Source: Muricoccus harenae (GTDB taxonomy: Bacteria; Pseudomonadota; Alphaproteobacteria; Acetobacterales; Acetobacteraceae). Taken from it: DNA of 64,000 bases. The stretch lies in contig NZ_WWDL01000001.1 of NCBI RefSeq assembly GCF_009848505.1, positions 124,001 to 188,000 of the forward strand, given 5' to 3'. Of this stretch, positions 42,137 to 53,050 are shown in pieces; position 1 is the stretch's first letter; every line of letters starts with the position of its first letter. The notes under the pieces are model-generated. The model did no database searches, was not told the origin of the DNA, and saw only the letters and a program-made list of their open reading frames with translations. Both the position numbers and the translations under genes were made by a program.

Positions 42137-44820
42137 TTGACGGAAGATAGGGAGTCGCGCTGCGTCGCAACAGCCATTCCGTGGCCTGGGAGCAGGGATT
42201 TCAGCCGATAGAGGACTTCCAGCGCCTCGCGTGGCGCCATCGCATCAGGATCGAGGGCCTCCAGGGCGGCATGCAGCGCATCCGGTGCCCCCTCTTGTTC
42301 CGGTTTGGGTCCTGGCGCGGCGGCGAAGAGCGGCAGTTCGCCCGAAAGCGGGTCCAGCCCCCGCGCGCGCTCCTCGAGCGATGTCAGCACCACCTCTGCC
42401 CGCGCCACCACGTCGCGCGGGACGCCAGCCAGCCGTGCGACATGCAGGCCCCAGGAGCGCTCGGAGGCACCCGGCCCCACCAAATGCTGGAACACCACCT
42501 GCCCGCGATGCTCCCGCACCTTCATGGCAGCGGGGGTGAGTTCCGGCAGCTTTCCGGCCAAGGCCGTCAGCTCGTGGAAATGCGTGGCGAAAAGGGTGCG
42601 GGAACGAAGCCGGTCGTGCAGCGTCTCCAGCACCGCCCAGGCAATGGCGAGCCCGTCCCAGGTGGCGGTGCCGCGCCCCACCTCGTCCAGCACCACGAAG
42701 GAGCGGGGGCCGGCCTGGTTCAGCACTGCCGCCGTCTCGCTCATCTCCACCATGAAGGTGGAGCGACCCCCGGCGATGTCGTCCGCGGTGCCGACGCGGG
42801 AGAAGAGCCGGTCCACCAAGCCGATCCGGGCCGATTCGGCCGGCACGAAGAGCCCCGCTTGGGCCAGCACCACCATCAGGGCGTTCTGGCGGAGATAGGT
42901 GGACTTGCCCGCCATGTTCGGCCCCGTGAGGAGGCAGAGGCGGCGGCCCGGGGAGAGGTCGGCATCGTTCGGGACGAAGGCGGGGCCACGATTCCGGCGC
43001 AGCGCCGCCTCCACCACCGGGTGACGGCCCTGGGTGACGCAGAATTCCGGACGGTCCGGCATGTCCGGCCGGCACCAGCCGCCGCCAGCGGCCAGTTCGG
43101 CGGAGGCGGCGTGGACATCGAGTTCCGCCACGGCCCGGGCGGCTGCCGCGATACCGGTGGCGGCGTCCAGGCAGAGCTTGCGAAGATGGCGCACCACCAG
43201 CGCTTCCCGCCGTGCCGCCTCGTCCCGCGCCTGGGAGAGCTTGCGGTCCAGCTCCGAGAGGGCGCCGCAGGTGAAGCGATGGGCGCTGGCCATGCTCTGG
43301 CGGTGGATCGGGGCCATGGGACCGGGGGCCGGCTTCTGGCGCAGCAGGGTCTCGCCGGCCGCCGAGGGAACCTCCGCCAGGAAGCCAAGCTGCTGGTGGT
43401 GGCGGATCTTCAGGCTCGCCACGCCCCAGGCCTGTGCCAGATCCATCTGCAAGGCCAGGATAGCCCCGCGCGCGTCATCCCGCAGGCGGCGCAGGGCATC
43501 GAGCTCGCCGTCATAGTCCGCACCGATGACGCCGCCATCCTCCAGCCGGGCGGGCAGTTCCGCAGCCAGGGCACGGGCGAGTTCGGCGCGGGGCGAGGCC
43601 TTCGGCACCAACGCCTCGGCGGCTTGAAGCAGCAGCGGCGGGATGGGGGGCACGCCGGTGGCGTCGCCGAGGGCGGCCTGCATGGCCTCGGCCCGGACCA
43701 GGCCATCGCGCAGGGCGGCGAAGTCGCGGGGAAAGAAGCGCTCCACGGAAAGCCTGCCCAGGGCGCGGGCCATGTCGGGGGCGCCCTTCAGCGCGTCCCG
43801 CAGCCCGGTCCGGACCGAATCGGCGGCCAACAGGAAGGACACGGCGTCATGCCGGACGGTGATGGGGGCAGCTTCGGCGAGCGGCGAGGCGAGGCGGGCG
43901 GCCAGTTCCCGCGCCCCGGCGGCGGTCAGGGTCCGGTCCACGGCGCCCAGCAGGCAATCCTTCCCGCCGCGCTCGGCCTTGAGGATCTCCAGACTCCGGC
44001 GGGTGGCGGCGTCCATCCGCAGGGTCCCCTCGCCGCCGCGCGATTCCGGCGGGGCAAGGCGGGGGAGGGTGCCGCCTGAGGCAGTGCGCACATAATCCAG
44101 CGCCATGGCCAGCGCCGCCGTCTCGCCGTCCGTGAAGCTACCGAAGGCGGCGAGGCTGGCCACGCCCCAGGCCTCGGCCGCCAACCGGGCGCCGTCGCGC
44201 GGCGGCGCGGCCTCCCGCACCAGCCCGCCGAGGGGGGTGAGGGCATCGCCGGCCGCAAGGGATTCGGGCGCCACCACCTCGGCTGGCTCCAACCGGGCCA
44301 GCAGGGCGCCCAGCTCGGCCGCGCCCAGGCTCTCGGTACAGACATGGCCGGTGGAGACATCGAGCCAGGCCGCGCCCACGCGCTCCGCACCCTCGGGCGC
44401 CAGGGCCAGCAGCCAGGAGGGGCGGGCGCCTTCCAGCAGCGCCTCCTCCGTCACCGTGGCAGGGGTGACGATCCGCACCACCTCACGCCGCACGGCGGAA
44501 GCCTTGCGGGCCTTGGCGGCCTCGGGCGTCTCCATCTGCTCGCAGATCGCCACCCGGAAGCCCCGCCGGATCAGCCGGGCGAGATAGGCTTCCATCGCAT
44601 GCACCGGCACGCCGGCCATCGGCACAGGCTGGCCGCCATGTTCCCCGCGATGCGACACGGCGAGGCCCAGCGCCTCTCCGGCTGTTACCGCATCTGCGAA
44701 GAACATCTCGAAGAAGTCGCCCATGCGGAAGAAGACAAGCGCATCCGGATGCGCCTGCTTCGCGGCGAACCATTGCGCCATGGCCGGTGTTGCGCCGGCT
44801 GCATCGGGGATCGGAGTCAT
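42133..44820 (-). CDS. mutS: DNA mismatch repair protein MutS
   Basis: An 895-residue mismatch-recognition ATPase. The mismatch-binding Phe-x-Glu sits in FRMGDFFEMFFADA near the N-terminus. The ATPase Walker A is GPNMAGKSTYLRQNAL; FSRVGTADDIAGGRSTFMVEM, VVLDEVGRGTATWDGLAIAWAV and ATHFHELTAL follow. The start at 44820 is taken by family length over an ATG-like codon four positions upstream. No mutL is near. It is followed by glnD and divergent from maeB. Confidence 0.95.
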   Translation of the reverse strand: MTPIPDAAGATPAMAQWFAAKQAHPDALVFFRMGDFFEMFFADAVTAGEALGLAVSHRGEHGGQPVPMAGVPVHAMEAYLARLIRRGFRVAICEQMETPEAAKARKASAVRREVVRIVTPATVTEEALLEGARPSWLLALAPEGAERVGAAWLDVSTGHVCTESLGAAELGALLARLEPAEVVAPESLAAGDALTPLGGLVREAAPPRDGARLAAEAWGVASLAAFGSFTDGETAALAMALDYVRTASGGTLPRLAPPESRGGEGTLRMDAATRRSLEILKAERGGKDCLLGAVDRTLTAAGARELAARLASPLAEAAPITVRHDAVSFLLAADSVRTGLRDALKGAPDMARALGRLSVERFFPRDFAALRDGLVRAEAMQAALGDATGVPPIPPLLLQAAEALVPKASPRAELARALAAELPARLEDGGVIGADYDGELDALRRLRDDARGAILALQMDLAQAWGVASLKIRHHQQLGFLAEVPSAAGETLLRQKPAPGPMAPIHRQSMASAHRFTCGALSELDRKLSQARDEAARREALVVRHLRKLCLDAATGIAAAARAVAELDVHAASAELAAGGGWCRPDMPDRPEFCVTQGRHPVVEAALRRNRGPAFVPNDADLSPGRRLCLLTGPNMAGKSTYLRQNALMVVLAQAGLFVPAESARIGLVDRLFSRVGTADDIAGGRSTFMVEMSETAAVLNQAGPRSFVVLDEVGRGTATWDGLAIAWAVLETLHDRLRSRTLFATHFHELTALAGKLPELTPAAMKVREHRGQVVFQHLVGPGASERSWGLHVARLAGVPRDVVARAEVVLTSLEERARGLDPLSGELPLFAAAPGPKPEQEGAPDALHAALEALDPDAMAPREALEVLYRLKSLLPGHGMAVATQRDSLSSVK

Positions 44821-44950
44821 GCTGCGCCGCAACCTAGACCGGCACGCGGACGCGCGAAACGGCGTAGGTGCAAAACAGCGCGGCGAAGTGCTTCACGGCG
44901 CCCCCATCCCTGGCCCATAAGGGCCGACCTACGCTACCGGAGGAATGAGG

Positions 44951-47269
44951 ATGGACGACGCGCGCCGCAGCGGAAACGGGGATTCCCGCACCGCACGCAT
45001 CACCCGCGAAGAGGCGCTCGCCATGCATGCCGAGGGCAAGCCCGGCAAGCTGGAGATCCGCCTCACCAAGCCGCTGGCCACGGCGCGCGACCTGTCGCTC
45101 GCCTATTCCCCTGGCGTCGCCGAGCCTTGCCTGGAGATCCACCGGGACAAGTCGCTTGCCTATGACTACACGGCCAAGGGCAACATGGTCGCCGTCATCT
45201 CCAACGGCACCGCTGTGCTGGGCCTGGGCGACCTGGGCGCGGTGGCGAGCAAGCCGGTGATGGAAGGCAAGGCGGCGCTGTTCAAGCGCTTCGCCGAGGT
45301 GGATTCCATCGACCTCTGCGTGGACACCTCGGACGTGGACGAGTTCGTCAACTGCGTCCGCTTCCTCGCCCCGTCCTTCGGCGGCATCAACCTCGAGGAC
45401 ATCAAGGCCCCCGAATGCTTCGTGATCGAGCAGCGCCTGCGCGAGATCATGGACATCCCGGTCTTCCATGACGACCAGCACGGCACCGCCATCGTCGCCG
45501 CCGCGGGCCTGATCAATGCCTGCCACCTGACGGGGCGCGACCTGAAGAGCACGAAGCTGGTGATCAACGGCGCCGGCTCCGCCGCCATCGCCTGCGCCGA
45601 GCTGCTGCGCGCCATGGGCATGCGCCCGCAGAACATCGTCATGTGCGACACCAAGGGCGTGCTTTACCGCGGCCGCGTCGAGGGCATGAACCAGTGGAAG
45701 TCGGCCCATGCCACCGACACCGAGGCGCGGACGCTGACCGAGGCGCTTTCCGGCGCCGATGCCTTCTTCGGCCTGTCGAAGAAGGGCGCGGTGACGCCGG
45801 AGATGGTGCGCGCCATGGCCGAGAAGCCGATCATCTTCGCGATGGCCAATCCCGATCCGGAAATCACGCCCGATGAGGCGAAGGCCGTCCGCCCCGACTG
45901 CATCGTGGCCACCGGGCGCTCGGATTATCCGAACCAGGTGAACAACGTCCTCGGCTTCCCCTTCATCTTCCGCGGGGCGCTGGACGTGCGCGCGAGCACG
46001 ATCAACGAGCCGATGAAGATCGCCGCCGCCGAGGCCCTGGCCATGCTGGCGCGCGAGGACGTTCCGGAGGAGGTGGCGGGCGCCGGTGGTGGCGCCGGGC
46101 TGCGCTTCGGCCCGGACTACATCATCCCGCACGCTTTCGACCCGCGCCTGATCTCGCGCGTCTCGCCGGCCGTGGCGAAGGCGGCGATGGATAGCGGCGT
46201 TGCCCGCAAGCCCATCATCGACATGCAGCGCTACGCGCGTGACCTGGCGCAGAAGCTGGACGCTGCCGGCGGCGCGCTGGAGGCAATCACCGAGCGTGTG
46301 CGGCAGAACCCACGCCGCGTGGTCTTCGCCGAGGGCGAGGAGGAGAAGACGATCCGCGCCGCGATCGCCTTCCGCAACGCCGGCTACGGCACGCCCGTGC
46401 TGGTGGGGCGCGAGGAGCGCATCCATGCGACCGTCGCGGCGCTCGGCGTGCCGCTGCCGGACGGCATCGAGATCCACAACGCCGCGCTCTCCGACAGCAA
46501 CCGGCGCTACGCCGAATATTTGTACCAGCGGATGCAACGGAAGGGCTTCCTCTTCCGTGACTCGCAGCGCGCGGTGAACCTGGACCGCAACGTCTTCGCC
46601 GCCTGCATGGTGGCGATGGGCGATGCCGATGCGATGGTCACCGGCACCACGCGCTCCTACTCCGCCGCGCTGAAGCAGATCACCCTGGCGATCGACCCGG
46701 CCCCGGCCTCGGATGGCGGCCCGGGTGTACTCTTCGGCCTGACGCTGCTGCTGACGCGCCGCGTCGGTACGGTGCTGCTGGCCGACACGACCATCCATGA
46801 GCGCCCGGATCCCGAGACTCTGGCGGAGATCGCGGTGCAATCCGCGGCACAGGCCCGCCGCCTGGGGCTGGAGCCGCGGGTGGCCTTCCTCTCCTTCTCC
46901 ACCTTCGGAGACCCGCGCGGCAGCGTGATCCCGGAGACGGTGCGCAAGGCGGTCGCGCTGCTCGATGAGCGGGGCGATGTCGGCTTCGAATATGAGGGCG
47001 AGATGGCCGCGGACGTGGCGCTCGACCGGCAGCTGCAGGCGCTCTACCCGTTCTGCCGCCTGACGGGGACGGCGAATGTGCTGGTGATGCCGGGGCTGCA
47101 CGCCGCGCACATCCTCAGCAAGGCCATCCCGCGCCTGACCAACGCCCCCGTCATCGGGCCGCTGCTCATGGGGCTGTCCAAGCCGGCGCAGATCCTGTCC
47201 ATCGCCTCAGGCGTGAATGGGATCCTGGATATGGCTTGCCTGGCGGCGCACGACTCTCTCGCGCGGTGA
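44951..47269 (+). CDS. maeB: NADP-dependent malic enzyme (MaeB type, with C-terminal PTA-like domain)
   Basis: A 772-residue enzyme that converts malate to pyruvate and CO2 with NADP. The N-terminal malic domain has LSLAYSPGVAEPCLEI, and FHDDQHGTAIVAAAG lies just before the NADP loop VINGAGSAAIACAELLRAMG. The last 330 residues form a phosphotransacetylase-like domain, which in this family is not catalytic but senses acetyl-CoA. The ATG at 44951 has GGAGG seven bases upstream, while the one at 44945 is too close to it. The gene is divergent from mutS. Confidence 0.94.
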   Translation: MDDARRSGNGDSRTARITREEALAMHAEGKPGKLEIRLTKPLATARDLSLAYSPGVAEPCLEIHRDKSLAYDYTAKGNMVAVISNGTAVLGLGDLGAVASKPVMEGKAALFKRFAEVDSIDLCVDTSDVDEFVNCVRFLAPSFGGINLEDIKAPECFVIEQRLREIMDIPVFHDDQHGTAIVAAAGLINACHLTGRDLKSTKLVINGAGSAAIACAELLRAMGMRPQNIVMCDTKGVLYRGRVEGMNQWKSAHATDTEARTLTEALSGADAFFGLSKKGAVTPEMVRAMAEKPIIFAMANPDPEITPDEAKAVRPDCIVATGRSDYPNQVNNVLGFPFIFRGALDVRASTINEPMKIAAAEALAMLAREDVPEEVAGAGGGAGLRFGPDYIIPHAFDPRLISRVSPAVAKAAMDSGVARKPIIDMQRYARDLAQKLDAAGGALEAITERVRQNPRRVVFAEGEEEKTIRAAIAFRNAGYGTPVLVGREERIHATVAALGVPLPDGIEIHNAALSDSNRRYAEYLYQRMQRKGFLFRDSQRAVNLDRNVFAACMVAMGDADAMVTGTTRSYSAALKQITLAIDPAPASDGGPGVLFGLTLLLTRRVGTVLLADTTIHERPDPETLAEIAVQSAAQARRLGLEPRVAFLSFSTFGDPRGSVIPETVRKAVALLDERGDVGFEYEGEMAADVALDRQLQALYPFCRLTGTANVLVMPGLHAAHILSKAIPRLTNAPVIGPLLMGLSKPAQILSIASGVNGILDMACLAAHDSLAR

Positions 47270-47280
47270 ACCTCGCCGGG

Positions 47281-47324
47281 GGCTTTGCCCCTGGATCCCA
47301 CCGGGGGCCGGGCGCGGCCCCCGG
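47281..47324. repeat. GC-rich palindromic intergenic element
   Basis: Two nested hairpins, GGGGGCTTTGCCCC-like and CCGGGGGCC-GGGCGC-GGCCCCCGG (47301-47324), lie between the convergent maeB and methyltransferase genes. They resemble the REP-like G/C repeats of Acetobacteraceae and may also terminate transcription. Confidence 0.5.
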
Positions 47325-47341
47325 ACCCCGCGACCTGTAGG

Positions 47342-48400
47342 CTATTCGCCCCTTTCGACAGTGAGGCCGATCGAGGTGGCGACCATGCCCTGGATCGAGA
47401 GCCGGAGATGTGGCGGCTCAGGAATCGGTAGCGGCCAGTTGGCATTGGGATAGGGCGGCAGGTCCACGAACTGGTCCAGGATGCCGTTGCCGGTGCCGAA
47501 ATCCATCGGCAACATGCGGTGCCCGGCCAGGGACAGCCGCGCCTCCAGCTCCTCGATGTGGCGGCGCTGGAACAGCACGGTGGCGCCGGATTCGATGGTC
47601 GGGCCATCCGGGTTCATGTTGAACTCGGTGGTGTGCACCGCGACGCCGCCGGGGCGCAGGCACTTCATGGCCTCCACCACGAAGTCGAGCCCCTGGTGGA
47701 TCGATCCGCAATGCTCCAGCGAGCAGATCGACCAGAGGAAGTCGAATTCTCCGTGCAGGTCGGCCGGGATGGCGTTCATGTCCACGGCGCGGAGCGAGAC
47801 GCGATCGTTGAAGGTGTCGATCTCGATCAGGCTGGGCTTGTAGATCGTGTCCAGCCGGCCGCCATGCTGGTCCACCGCGATCCAGGCCTGGGCGCGCAGG
47901 TCGTTCGGGTCGAGATCGGTGGCCAGCACCTTCGCGCCGCGCTTGGCTAGGAAGCTCGGCAGCCATTCGGCGCCGACCGCGAAGCCCAGGCCACGCTTGC
48001 CGGGCGCCAGCATGCCGCGCTCGTACAGGGCCTGGAGGGTGTAGCAGTCCTCCCAGACCTTGCGGTGGTACATGGGCACGAAGCCGATCTGGCCGCACCA
48101 GTGGCGGAGCCAGTGGCTCTCGATGTCCTCCTGGCGGCAAAGCCGGCCGCCGAAGCCTATTTCCACCGGATCCGGCGGCAGCGGGGCGAGCCCGCCGGCC
48201 AGGCCGGCCTCATAGAACTGGCTGGCCATGGCCGAGCCCAGCACCTTGCTGTTCCAGGCTGCCAGCTCCGCATTGCGGGCAACGGTGCCGGAGGTCACCT
48301 CCAGGGACTGGAGCTTGCCGAGAAAATGGCCCGGTTCCAGGCGACGGATGCCACGGGCGATGGAGCGGAGGCGGCGGAGCAAGGGCGTCTGGTATCCCAA
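47342..48400 (-). CDS. SAM-dependent methyltransferase-domain protein
   Basis: A 352-residue protein with a Rossmann methyltransferase fold in its second half. Motif I reads GLGFAVGAEWLPSFLAKRGAKVLATDLD and motif II/III VDMNAIPADLHGEFDFLWSICSLEHCGS, then LRPGGVAVHTTEF. The N-terminal 110 residues and the end are not recognised. Motif I is looser than usual. Such proteins appear near cell-wall or polysaccharide genes elsewhere, but no such gene is adjacent here. The frame opens with TTG at 48400 without a clear ribosome site, so the true start may be internal. Confidence 0.78.
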   Translation of the reverse strand: MGYQTPLLRRLRSIARGIRRLEPGHFLGKLQSLEVTSGTVARNAELAAWNSKVLGSAMASQFYEAGLAGGLAPLPPDPVEIGFGGRLCRQEDIESHWLRHWCGQIGFVPMYHRKVWEDCYTLQALYERGMLAPGKRGLGFAVGAEWLPSFLAKRGAKVLATDLDPNDLRAQAWIAVDQHGGRLDTIYKPSLIEIDTFNDRVSLRAVDMNAIPADLHGEFDFLWSICSLEHCGSIHQGLDFVVEAMKCLRPGGVAVHTTEFNMNPDGPTIESGATVLFQRRHIEELEARLSLAGHRMLPMDFGTGNGILDQFVDLPPYPNANWPLPIPEPPHLRLSIQGMVATSIGLTVERGE

Positions 48401-48505
48401 TCTGGCGGCCAGGCAGCTGGCTATGCGGGGTGGCCGAGCGGGTGATGGGCCCGATACCTACCGGTCCGCCCCGCCCCTGACCATCCCGGGGGCATCACGC
48501 CCCGC

Positions 48506-49501
48506 TCAACTGTCCAGCCGGATGCCCAGATCCCGGATCAGTGGGCGCCATTCGGCGTTCTCCTTCTGCACGAAGGCCGCGAATTCGGCGGGGGTATAAT
48601 CCGCGCGCTCGATCCCGAGGGTCCTGAAGCGGGCCTGGATCTCGTCCGAGGCGATGGCGCGGGTCAGTTCGGCCGAAAGGCGTGCGACGATCGGGGCCGG
48701 GGTGGCGGCGGGCACGCTGATCCCCTGCCAGCCATAGGCTACCGCATTGGCGACCCTCAGTTCCCGGGTCGTCGGCACCTGCGGGCTGGTGGGGGAGCGA
48801 GCCTCGCTGAGCACGGCCAGGGCACGCACCTTGCCATCATTGATGAAGGCGGTACCCGAGGCGCAGTCGATCACCACGCTGTCCACCGTGCCGGAGAGCA
48901 GGTCCTGCATGGCCGCCGGGCCGCCGCGATAGGGCACATGGGTGGCATCGAAGCCGGCGCGGCGCTTGAGCATCTCCATGGCCAGGTGATGGGGGGAGGC
49001 GACGGCGGGCGAGCCATAGGTCGGCGCCCTGGCCTTGGAGGCCGCGACATAGCCGGCCAGGTCCTGAACCGGGCTGTCGGGCCGCACCACCAGGAACAGC
49101 GGGAAGCGCCCGATGAAGCCCACCCCGGCCAGGTCCTTGTCCGGGTCGTAAGGCAGCCGCGCATAGAGGGCCGGGTTGTAGACGAGGATGCCGTTGTCGA
49201 CATGCAGCAGCGAGTAGCCGTCGGCGGGGCTGCGGACCACGTTCTCGCTCGCCACCACGGCACCGCCGCCGGGGCGGTTCTCCACCACCACGTTCTGGCC
49301 GAGGCGCGGCCCCATCATCCCGGCGATCATCCGCCCGAAGACGTCGGAGGCGCCGCCCGGCGGATAGCCGATGACCAGGCGCAGGGGGCGGTCCGGCCAG
49401 GTGGCCTGCGCACCGGCCAGGGAAGGGGAGAGGGAGGCGGCGCCGAGGCCCAGGGCCCCGCGCGCGAGGCCGCGTCGCGTCAGCATCGAGAAATGTCCCA
49501 T
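48506..49501 (-). CDS. Bug-family substrate-binding protein
   Basis: A 331-residue periplasmic receptor of the tripartite tricarboxylate family. A Tat-like [10 protein letters not shown] signal is followed by [50 protein letters not shown] and [17 protein letters not shown]. The start may instead be the ATG at 49486. It stands alone with no transporter or enzyme beside it; ligand unknown. Confidence 0.9.
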   Translation of the reverse strand: MGHFSMLTRRGLARGALGLGAASLSPSLAGAQATWPDRPLRLVIGYPPGGASDVFGRMIAGMMGPRLGQNVVVENRPGGGAVVASENVVRSPADGYSLLHVDNGILVYNPALYARLPYDPDKDLAGVGFIGRFPLFLVVRPDSPVQDLAGYVAASKARAPTYGSPAVASPHHLAMEMLKRRAGFDATHVPYRGGPAAMQDLLSGTVDSVVIDCASGTAFINDGKVRALAVLSEARSPTSPQVPTTRELRVANAVAYGWQGISVPAATPAPIVARLSAELTRAIASDEIQARFRTLGIERADYTPAEFAAFVQKENAEWRPLIRDLGIRLDS

Positions 49502-49671
49502 CGGGTGCGGGGCCTCATCATGGGGCAGGGGCGGGGCGGGGCCAATCGGAGGCCCGGCGCGGAAGCATGCCCCGGGCGCATGCCGGCACGGCCGGATGCC
49601 GGGATAAGCAGCGGTTTGCCTGCTGGATCATCAGGGGGGCGCCCGCGAGTGCGCGAGTGCCGCGCCCTGGG

Positions 49672-50370
49672 TCAGCCGATCTCTTCCGCCGGCATCGCGC
49701 GGGCGAGGCCGCCGAAGGCGTCCAGCAGCCGCCCGCGCCAGGCATGGACTGGATCATCCGGCGCCAGCAGTGGGAAGGCCGAGGTGCAGCGCGCCCATTG
49801 CAGCGGCCCGAAGGCGATGTAATCCGCCGCCCCCGCCGTGGGGCCGGACAGCCAGGGGCGCTCCCGCAGCACCATACGCAGTGGATGCAGGTCGCGGCGG
49901 AAGGCTTCCACCGCCTGCTCGCGGTCGGCGGTAATCTCGGCGAGCGGCTTGCCGAAGCGCTTTTCCCGAGAGCGGGTGAAGTATTCGGCATCCTCCGGGG
50001 CGAGATGCGCGGGGATGTCGGAGATGATGAGCCGGACGATGCCGGGCACCATCACGGCGTCCGACCAGGTGTTGACGAAGCGGGCGAGCGCCCGTCCGCC
50101 CTCGCCGCCGAAGAGTGTCGGCGCGCCCGGCCAGTTGTCCTCGAGATATTCGAGGATGCGCCAGCTCTCATGGATGGTGCGGTCCGCATGGCGCAGCACG
50201 GGCACCTTGTCCGTACCGGCATCGGCGATGGCCGATTTTTCGGTGAAGCGCCAGGGAAGTGTCTCGTGCGCGATACCCTTATGGGCCAGCGCCATTCGCA
50301 CCCGCCAGCAATAGGGGGAGAAGCGCCTGGCCGGATCGGCACCGCAGAGGTCATGAAGGATCACGTCCAT
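49672..50370 (-). CDS. Glutathione S-transferase family protein
   Basis: A 232-residue two-domain protein. The thioredoxin-like N-terminus ([32 protein letters not shown], with the cis-proline in DKVPVLR and the ES-like [14 protein letters not shown]) binds glutathione. The helical C-terminus holds [18 protein letters not shown]. It belongs to the cytosolic GST fold, with detoxification or dehalogenation the usual roles. It is divergent from glpK, with about 40 bases between. Confidence 0.9.
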   Translation of the reverse strand: MDVILHDLCGADPARRFSPYCWRVRMALAHKGIAHETLPWRFTEKSAIADAGTDKVPVLRHADRTIHESWRILEYLEDNWPGAPTLFGGEGGRALARFVNTWSDAVMVPGIVRLIISDIPAHLAPEDAEYFTRSREKRFGKPLAEITADREQAVEAFRRDLHPLRMVLRERPWLSGPTAGAADYIAFGPLQWARCTSAFPLLAPDDPVHAWRGRLLDAFGGLARAMPAEEIG

Positions 50371-50409
50371 GCCGCTATGCTGCGCCAGGAATCACCTGGG
50401 GGGAAGCGG

Positions 50410-51900
50410 ATGGGTTCGGATGCGTTGCTGGCGCTCGATCAGGGCACGACCTCCACGCGGGCAATCCTGTTCGATGCCGCCCTGCATCCGCGCGCGACGC
50501 ATCAGCTGGAACTGCCGCAGCACTTCCCGATGCCCGGCTGGGTGGAGCATGCGGCGGAGGACCTGATCGCCCATTCCATCGCCTGCCTGCGCGGCGCGAT
50601 GGAGCGCGGCGGCGTTTCGGCGGCGGGCCTGGCCGGCATCGGCATCACCAACCAGCGCGAGACCACCCTGGTCTGGGACCGCGCAACCGGGCGCGCGGTG
50701 CACAATGCCATCGTCTGGCAGGACCGCCGCAGCGCCGCCATCTGCGAGCGCCTGCGCGCCGAGGGGCTGGAGGAGCTGCTGACGGAGCGCACCGGCCTGC
50801 TCGCCGATCCCTATTTCTCCGCGACCAAGCTGATGTGGATGCTGGCGGAGATCCCCGGATTGCGGGACCGTGCGGCACGGGGGGAACTGGCCTTCGGCAC
50901 GGTCGACAGCTTCCTGCTGTGGCGCCTGACCGGCGGCCGCGTGCATGCGACGGATGCCACCAATGCCGCGCGCACCGCCCTCTATGACATCCGGCGCGGG
51001 GAGTGGGATGACGACATCCTGCGCGCCCTCGACATTCCCCGCGCGCTGCTGCCCGAGCTGCGCGACTGCGCCAGCGAGTTCGGCACCACCGATCCCGCTC
51101 TGCTCGGTGCCGCCATCCCAATCCGCGGCATGGCGGGCGACCAGCAGGCGGCGACGCTCGGCCAGGCCTGCTTCGCGCCGGGCATGGCGAAATCCACCTA
51201 TGGCACCGGCTGTTTCATGCTGCTGAACACCGGCGCGACCCCCGTTCGCTCCACCCACCGGTTGCTGACCACGGTCGCCTGGCAGATCGGCGGCGCCCGG
51301 ACCTACGCGCTGGAAGGCGCAATCTTCGTTGCCGGCGCCGCGGTGCAATGGCTGCGCGACGGGCTGGGCATCATCCGCCATGCCGCCGAGGCGGGGGAGC
51401 TGGCCGCCCGTGCCGATCCCGATTCGGGCGTGGTGATGGTGCCCGCCTTCACCGGGCTGGGCGCACCGCATTGGGATGCCCGGGCGCGCGGCGCCATCCT
51501 GGGCCTGACACGCGGCGCCGGCGCCCCCGAGATCGCGCGTGCCGCGCTGGAAAGCGTTGCCTGGCAGACGCGGGACCTGCTGGATGCGATGCGCGCCGAC
51601 TGGCCGGAAATGGGCAGCACGGTGCTGCGCGTGGATGGCGGCATGACCGCGAGCGACTGGACGATGCGGTTCCTGGCGGATGCGCTGCAATGCCCGGTGG
51701 ACGTACCGGCCGTGGCGGAGACCACCGCGCTGGGCGCCGCCTATCTGGCCGGCGTGCAGGCCGGGCTCTGCCCGCCGCCCGGCGACAACGCCACCCATTG
51801 GCGCCGCCGCGTGCGCTTCGAGCCGGACATGCCGGCGGAGGAGGCCACGCGCCGGCATGGCGCCTGGCAGGAGGCGGTGGGGCGGACGCTCAGCCGCTAA
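50410..51900 (+). CDS. glpK: Glycerol kinase
   Basis: A 496-residue FGGY-family kinase that phosphorylates glycerol to glycerol-3-phosphate. It has [48 protein letters not shown] and [16 protein letters not shown]. The C-terminal ATP site is [19 protein letters not shown]. The pattern NQRETT plus DSFLLWRLT is specific to glycerol kinases. No glpD, glpF or glpR is adjacent, so it stands alone. Confidence 0.94.
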   Translation: MGSDALLALDQGTTSTRAILFDAALHPRATHQLELPQHFPMPGWVEHAAEDLIAHSIACLRGAMERGGVSAAGLAGIGITNQRETTLVWDRATGRAVHNAIVWQDRRSAAICERLRAEGLEELLTERTGLLADPYFSATKLMWMLAEIPGLRDRAARGELAFGTVDSFLLWRLTGGRVHATDATNAARTALYDIRRGEWDDDILRALDIPRALLPELRDCASEFGTTDPALLGAAIPIRGMAGDQQAATLGQACFAPGMAKSTYGTGCFMLLNTGATPVRSTHRLLTTVAWQIGGARTYALEGAIFVAGAAVQWLRDGLGIIRHAAEAGELAARADPDSGVVMVPAFTGLGAPHWDARARGAILGLTRGAGAPEIARAALESVAWQTRDLLDAMRADWPEMGSTVLRVDGGMTASDWTMRFLADALQCPVDVPAVAETTALGAAYLAGVQAGLCPPPGDNATHWRRRVRFEPDMPAEEATRRHGAWQEAVGRTLSR

Positions 51901-51906
51901 CCGGCG

Positions 51907-52896
51907 CTACGGGCTGCTCGTGCTCGGCGCGCCCCAGGGGCCGGCCCTGCGCGTGCCGGGGAAGCCCTTCGCCTTTTCCTTCAGCGCGCCGAACTTGCCC
52001 GACATCCGGCCGAGCTTCGCATCCCAGGCCGGGTCGGGGGACTGCCCCGCCGTCACAGTGAAAAAGGCCTGCATCATGCAGGCGATGGCGAAGGGCTCGA
52101 GGACGGCTGCCTTGACAGACCAGGCGAGGATCAGCGCGAAGACCACTCCCGCTGCGCTCCAGCTGCCCGGCATGGCATAGGCGAGGGCCGCCGCCGGGGC
52201 GAGCACCAGCAGGAAGATGAGGAAGGCTAGGCCATGGACGACGAGCGCCAGGAGGGCGGCGTTCTTCAGCATGGCCCTGGAGTTCTGCCCATAGAGCACC
52301 AGCGCCTCGCGCGCCGATTCCCAGGGGTTCTGCGCGCGTGTGCGGACGGCATGGGCGAGGATCACCTCGTCCACGAAGCCGACCGACATGCGGAGGAAGG
52401 CGCCGAACATGCCGACAAGTGCGCCGATGCCCGGCAGGGGCAGGATGGTGGCGACGCCGTTTATGAGGCCGGTGATGGCGCGGATCACGCCCTTCACCAA
52501 CTGATCGATCGCGAAGAGCACGCTCGCCTCGGCGAAGCGCGCCTTCACCACGCTGGCGCCTTGGGCAAGCTGCCCCTGGCTATCGGGCAGGGGCCGGCCA
52601 TCCAGCATCTCGACCAGCACGGCGACATGGCCGGCCTTCACGACGTAGAGGATGTATTCCCGCAGGAGATAGATGACTCCCGCGGTCAACCCGCAGCCGG
52701 CCGCGCCGCCCCAGAAGGCCCCGCCGAGCCGGCCATCGGGGCCCAACAAGCCGCCGATGCCGAAGCCGATCCCGGCACCGCCGCCCGTGGCGAGGATATA
52801 GGTCGCTGCCATCCCGAAATAGACGGCGGCGCGCAGCCCGAGATAGGGCGCCGTTCGCGCCATGAGCGACAGGGACTTACCGACACTGAAATCCAT
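51907..52896 (-). CDS. Multi-pass membrane protein of unknown function
   Basis: A 329-residue protein with six to eight hydrophobic segments, e.g. GLRAAVYFGMAATYILATGGG and VVHGLAFLIFLLVLAPAAALAYA. A Gly-rich part near residues 38-60 and a C-terminal cytoplasmic tail of about 50 residues complete it. An amphipathic middle (AQGASVVKARFAEASVLFAIDQLVKGVIRAI) is noteworthy. I do not recognise a family. The start at 52896 gives the short soluble N-terminus MDFSVGKS. It stands alone. Confidence 0.75.
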   Translation of the reverse strand: MDFSVGKSLSLMARTAPYLGLRAAVYFGMAATYILATGGGAGIGFGIGGLLGPDGRLGGAFWGGAAGCGLTAGVIYLLREYILYVVKAGHVAVLVEMLDGRPLPDSQGQLAQGASVVKARFAEASVLFAIDQLVKGVIRAITGLINGVATILPLPGIGALVGMFGAFLRMSVGFVDEVILAHAVRTRAQNPWESAREALVLYGQNSRAMLKNAALLALVVHGLAFLIFLLVLAPAAALAYAMPGSWSAAGVVFALILAWSVKAAVLEPFAIACMMQAFFTVTAGQSPDPAWDAKLGRMSGKFGALKEKAKGFPGTRRAGPWGAPSTSSP

Positions 52897-53050
52897 CTGG
52901 ACCCCCTCACTCGCCGGCGGGTCCCGGCTGCCGGCATGATCCCGCGAACGAATGCCATCCCGCAGGCGGGCCGGACCATGCTGGTTCCGCGGCTTTCCTG
53001 GCAACCCTCCGTGCCGACCAGCACAACGATCCGGCCGCGGCCTCCGCCCC

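Noticed and set aside
39359-42211. A 950-codon open frame on the plus strand opposite glnD
   Set aside because: It is the antisense image of a G+C-rich gene. Its translation is Gly/His/Gln/Arg-rich with no recognisable domain, whereas glnD has all its motifs.
44834-47110. A 758-codon frame opposite the malic enzyme
   Set aside because: Antisense shadow of maeB with low-complexity composition and no domain.
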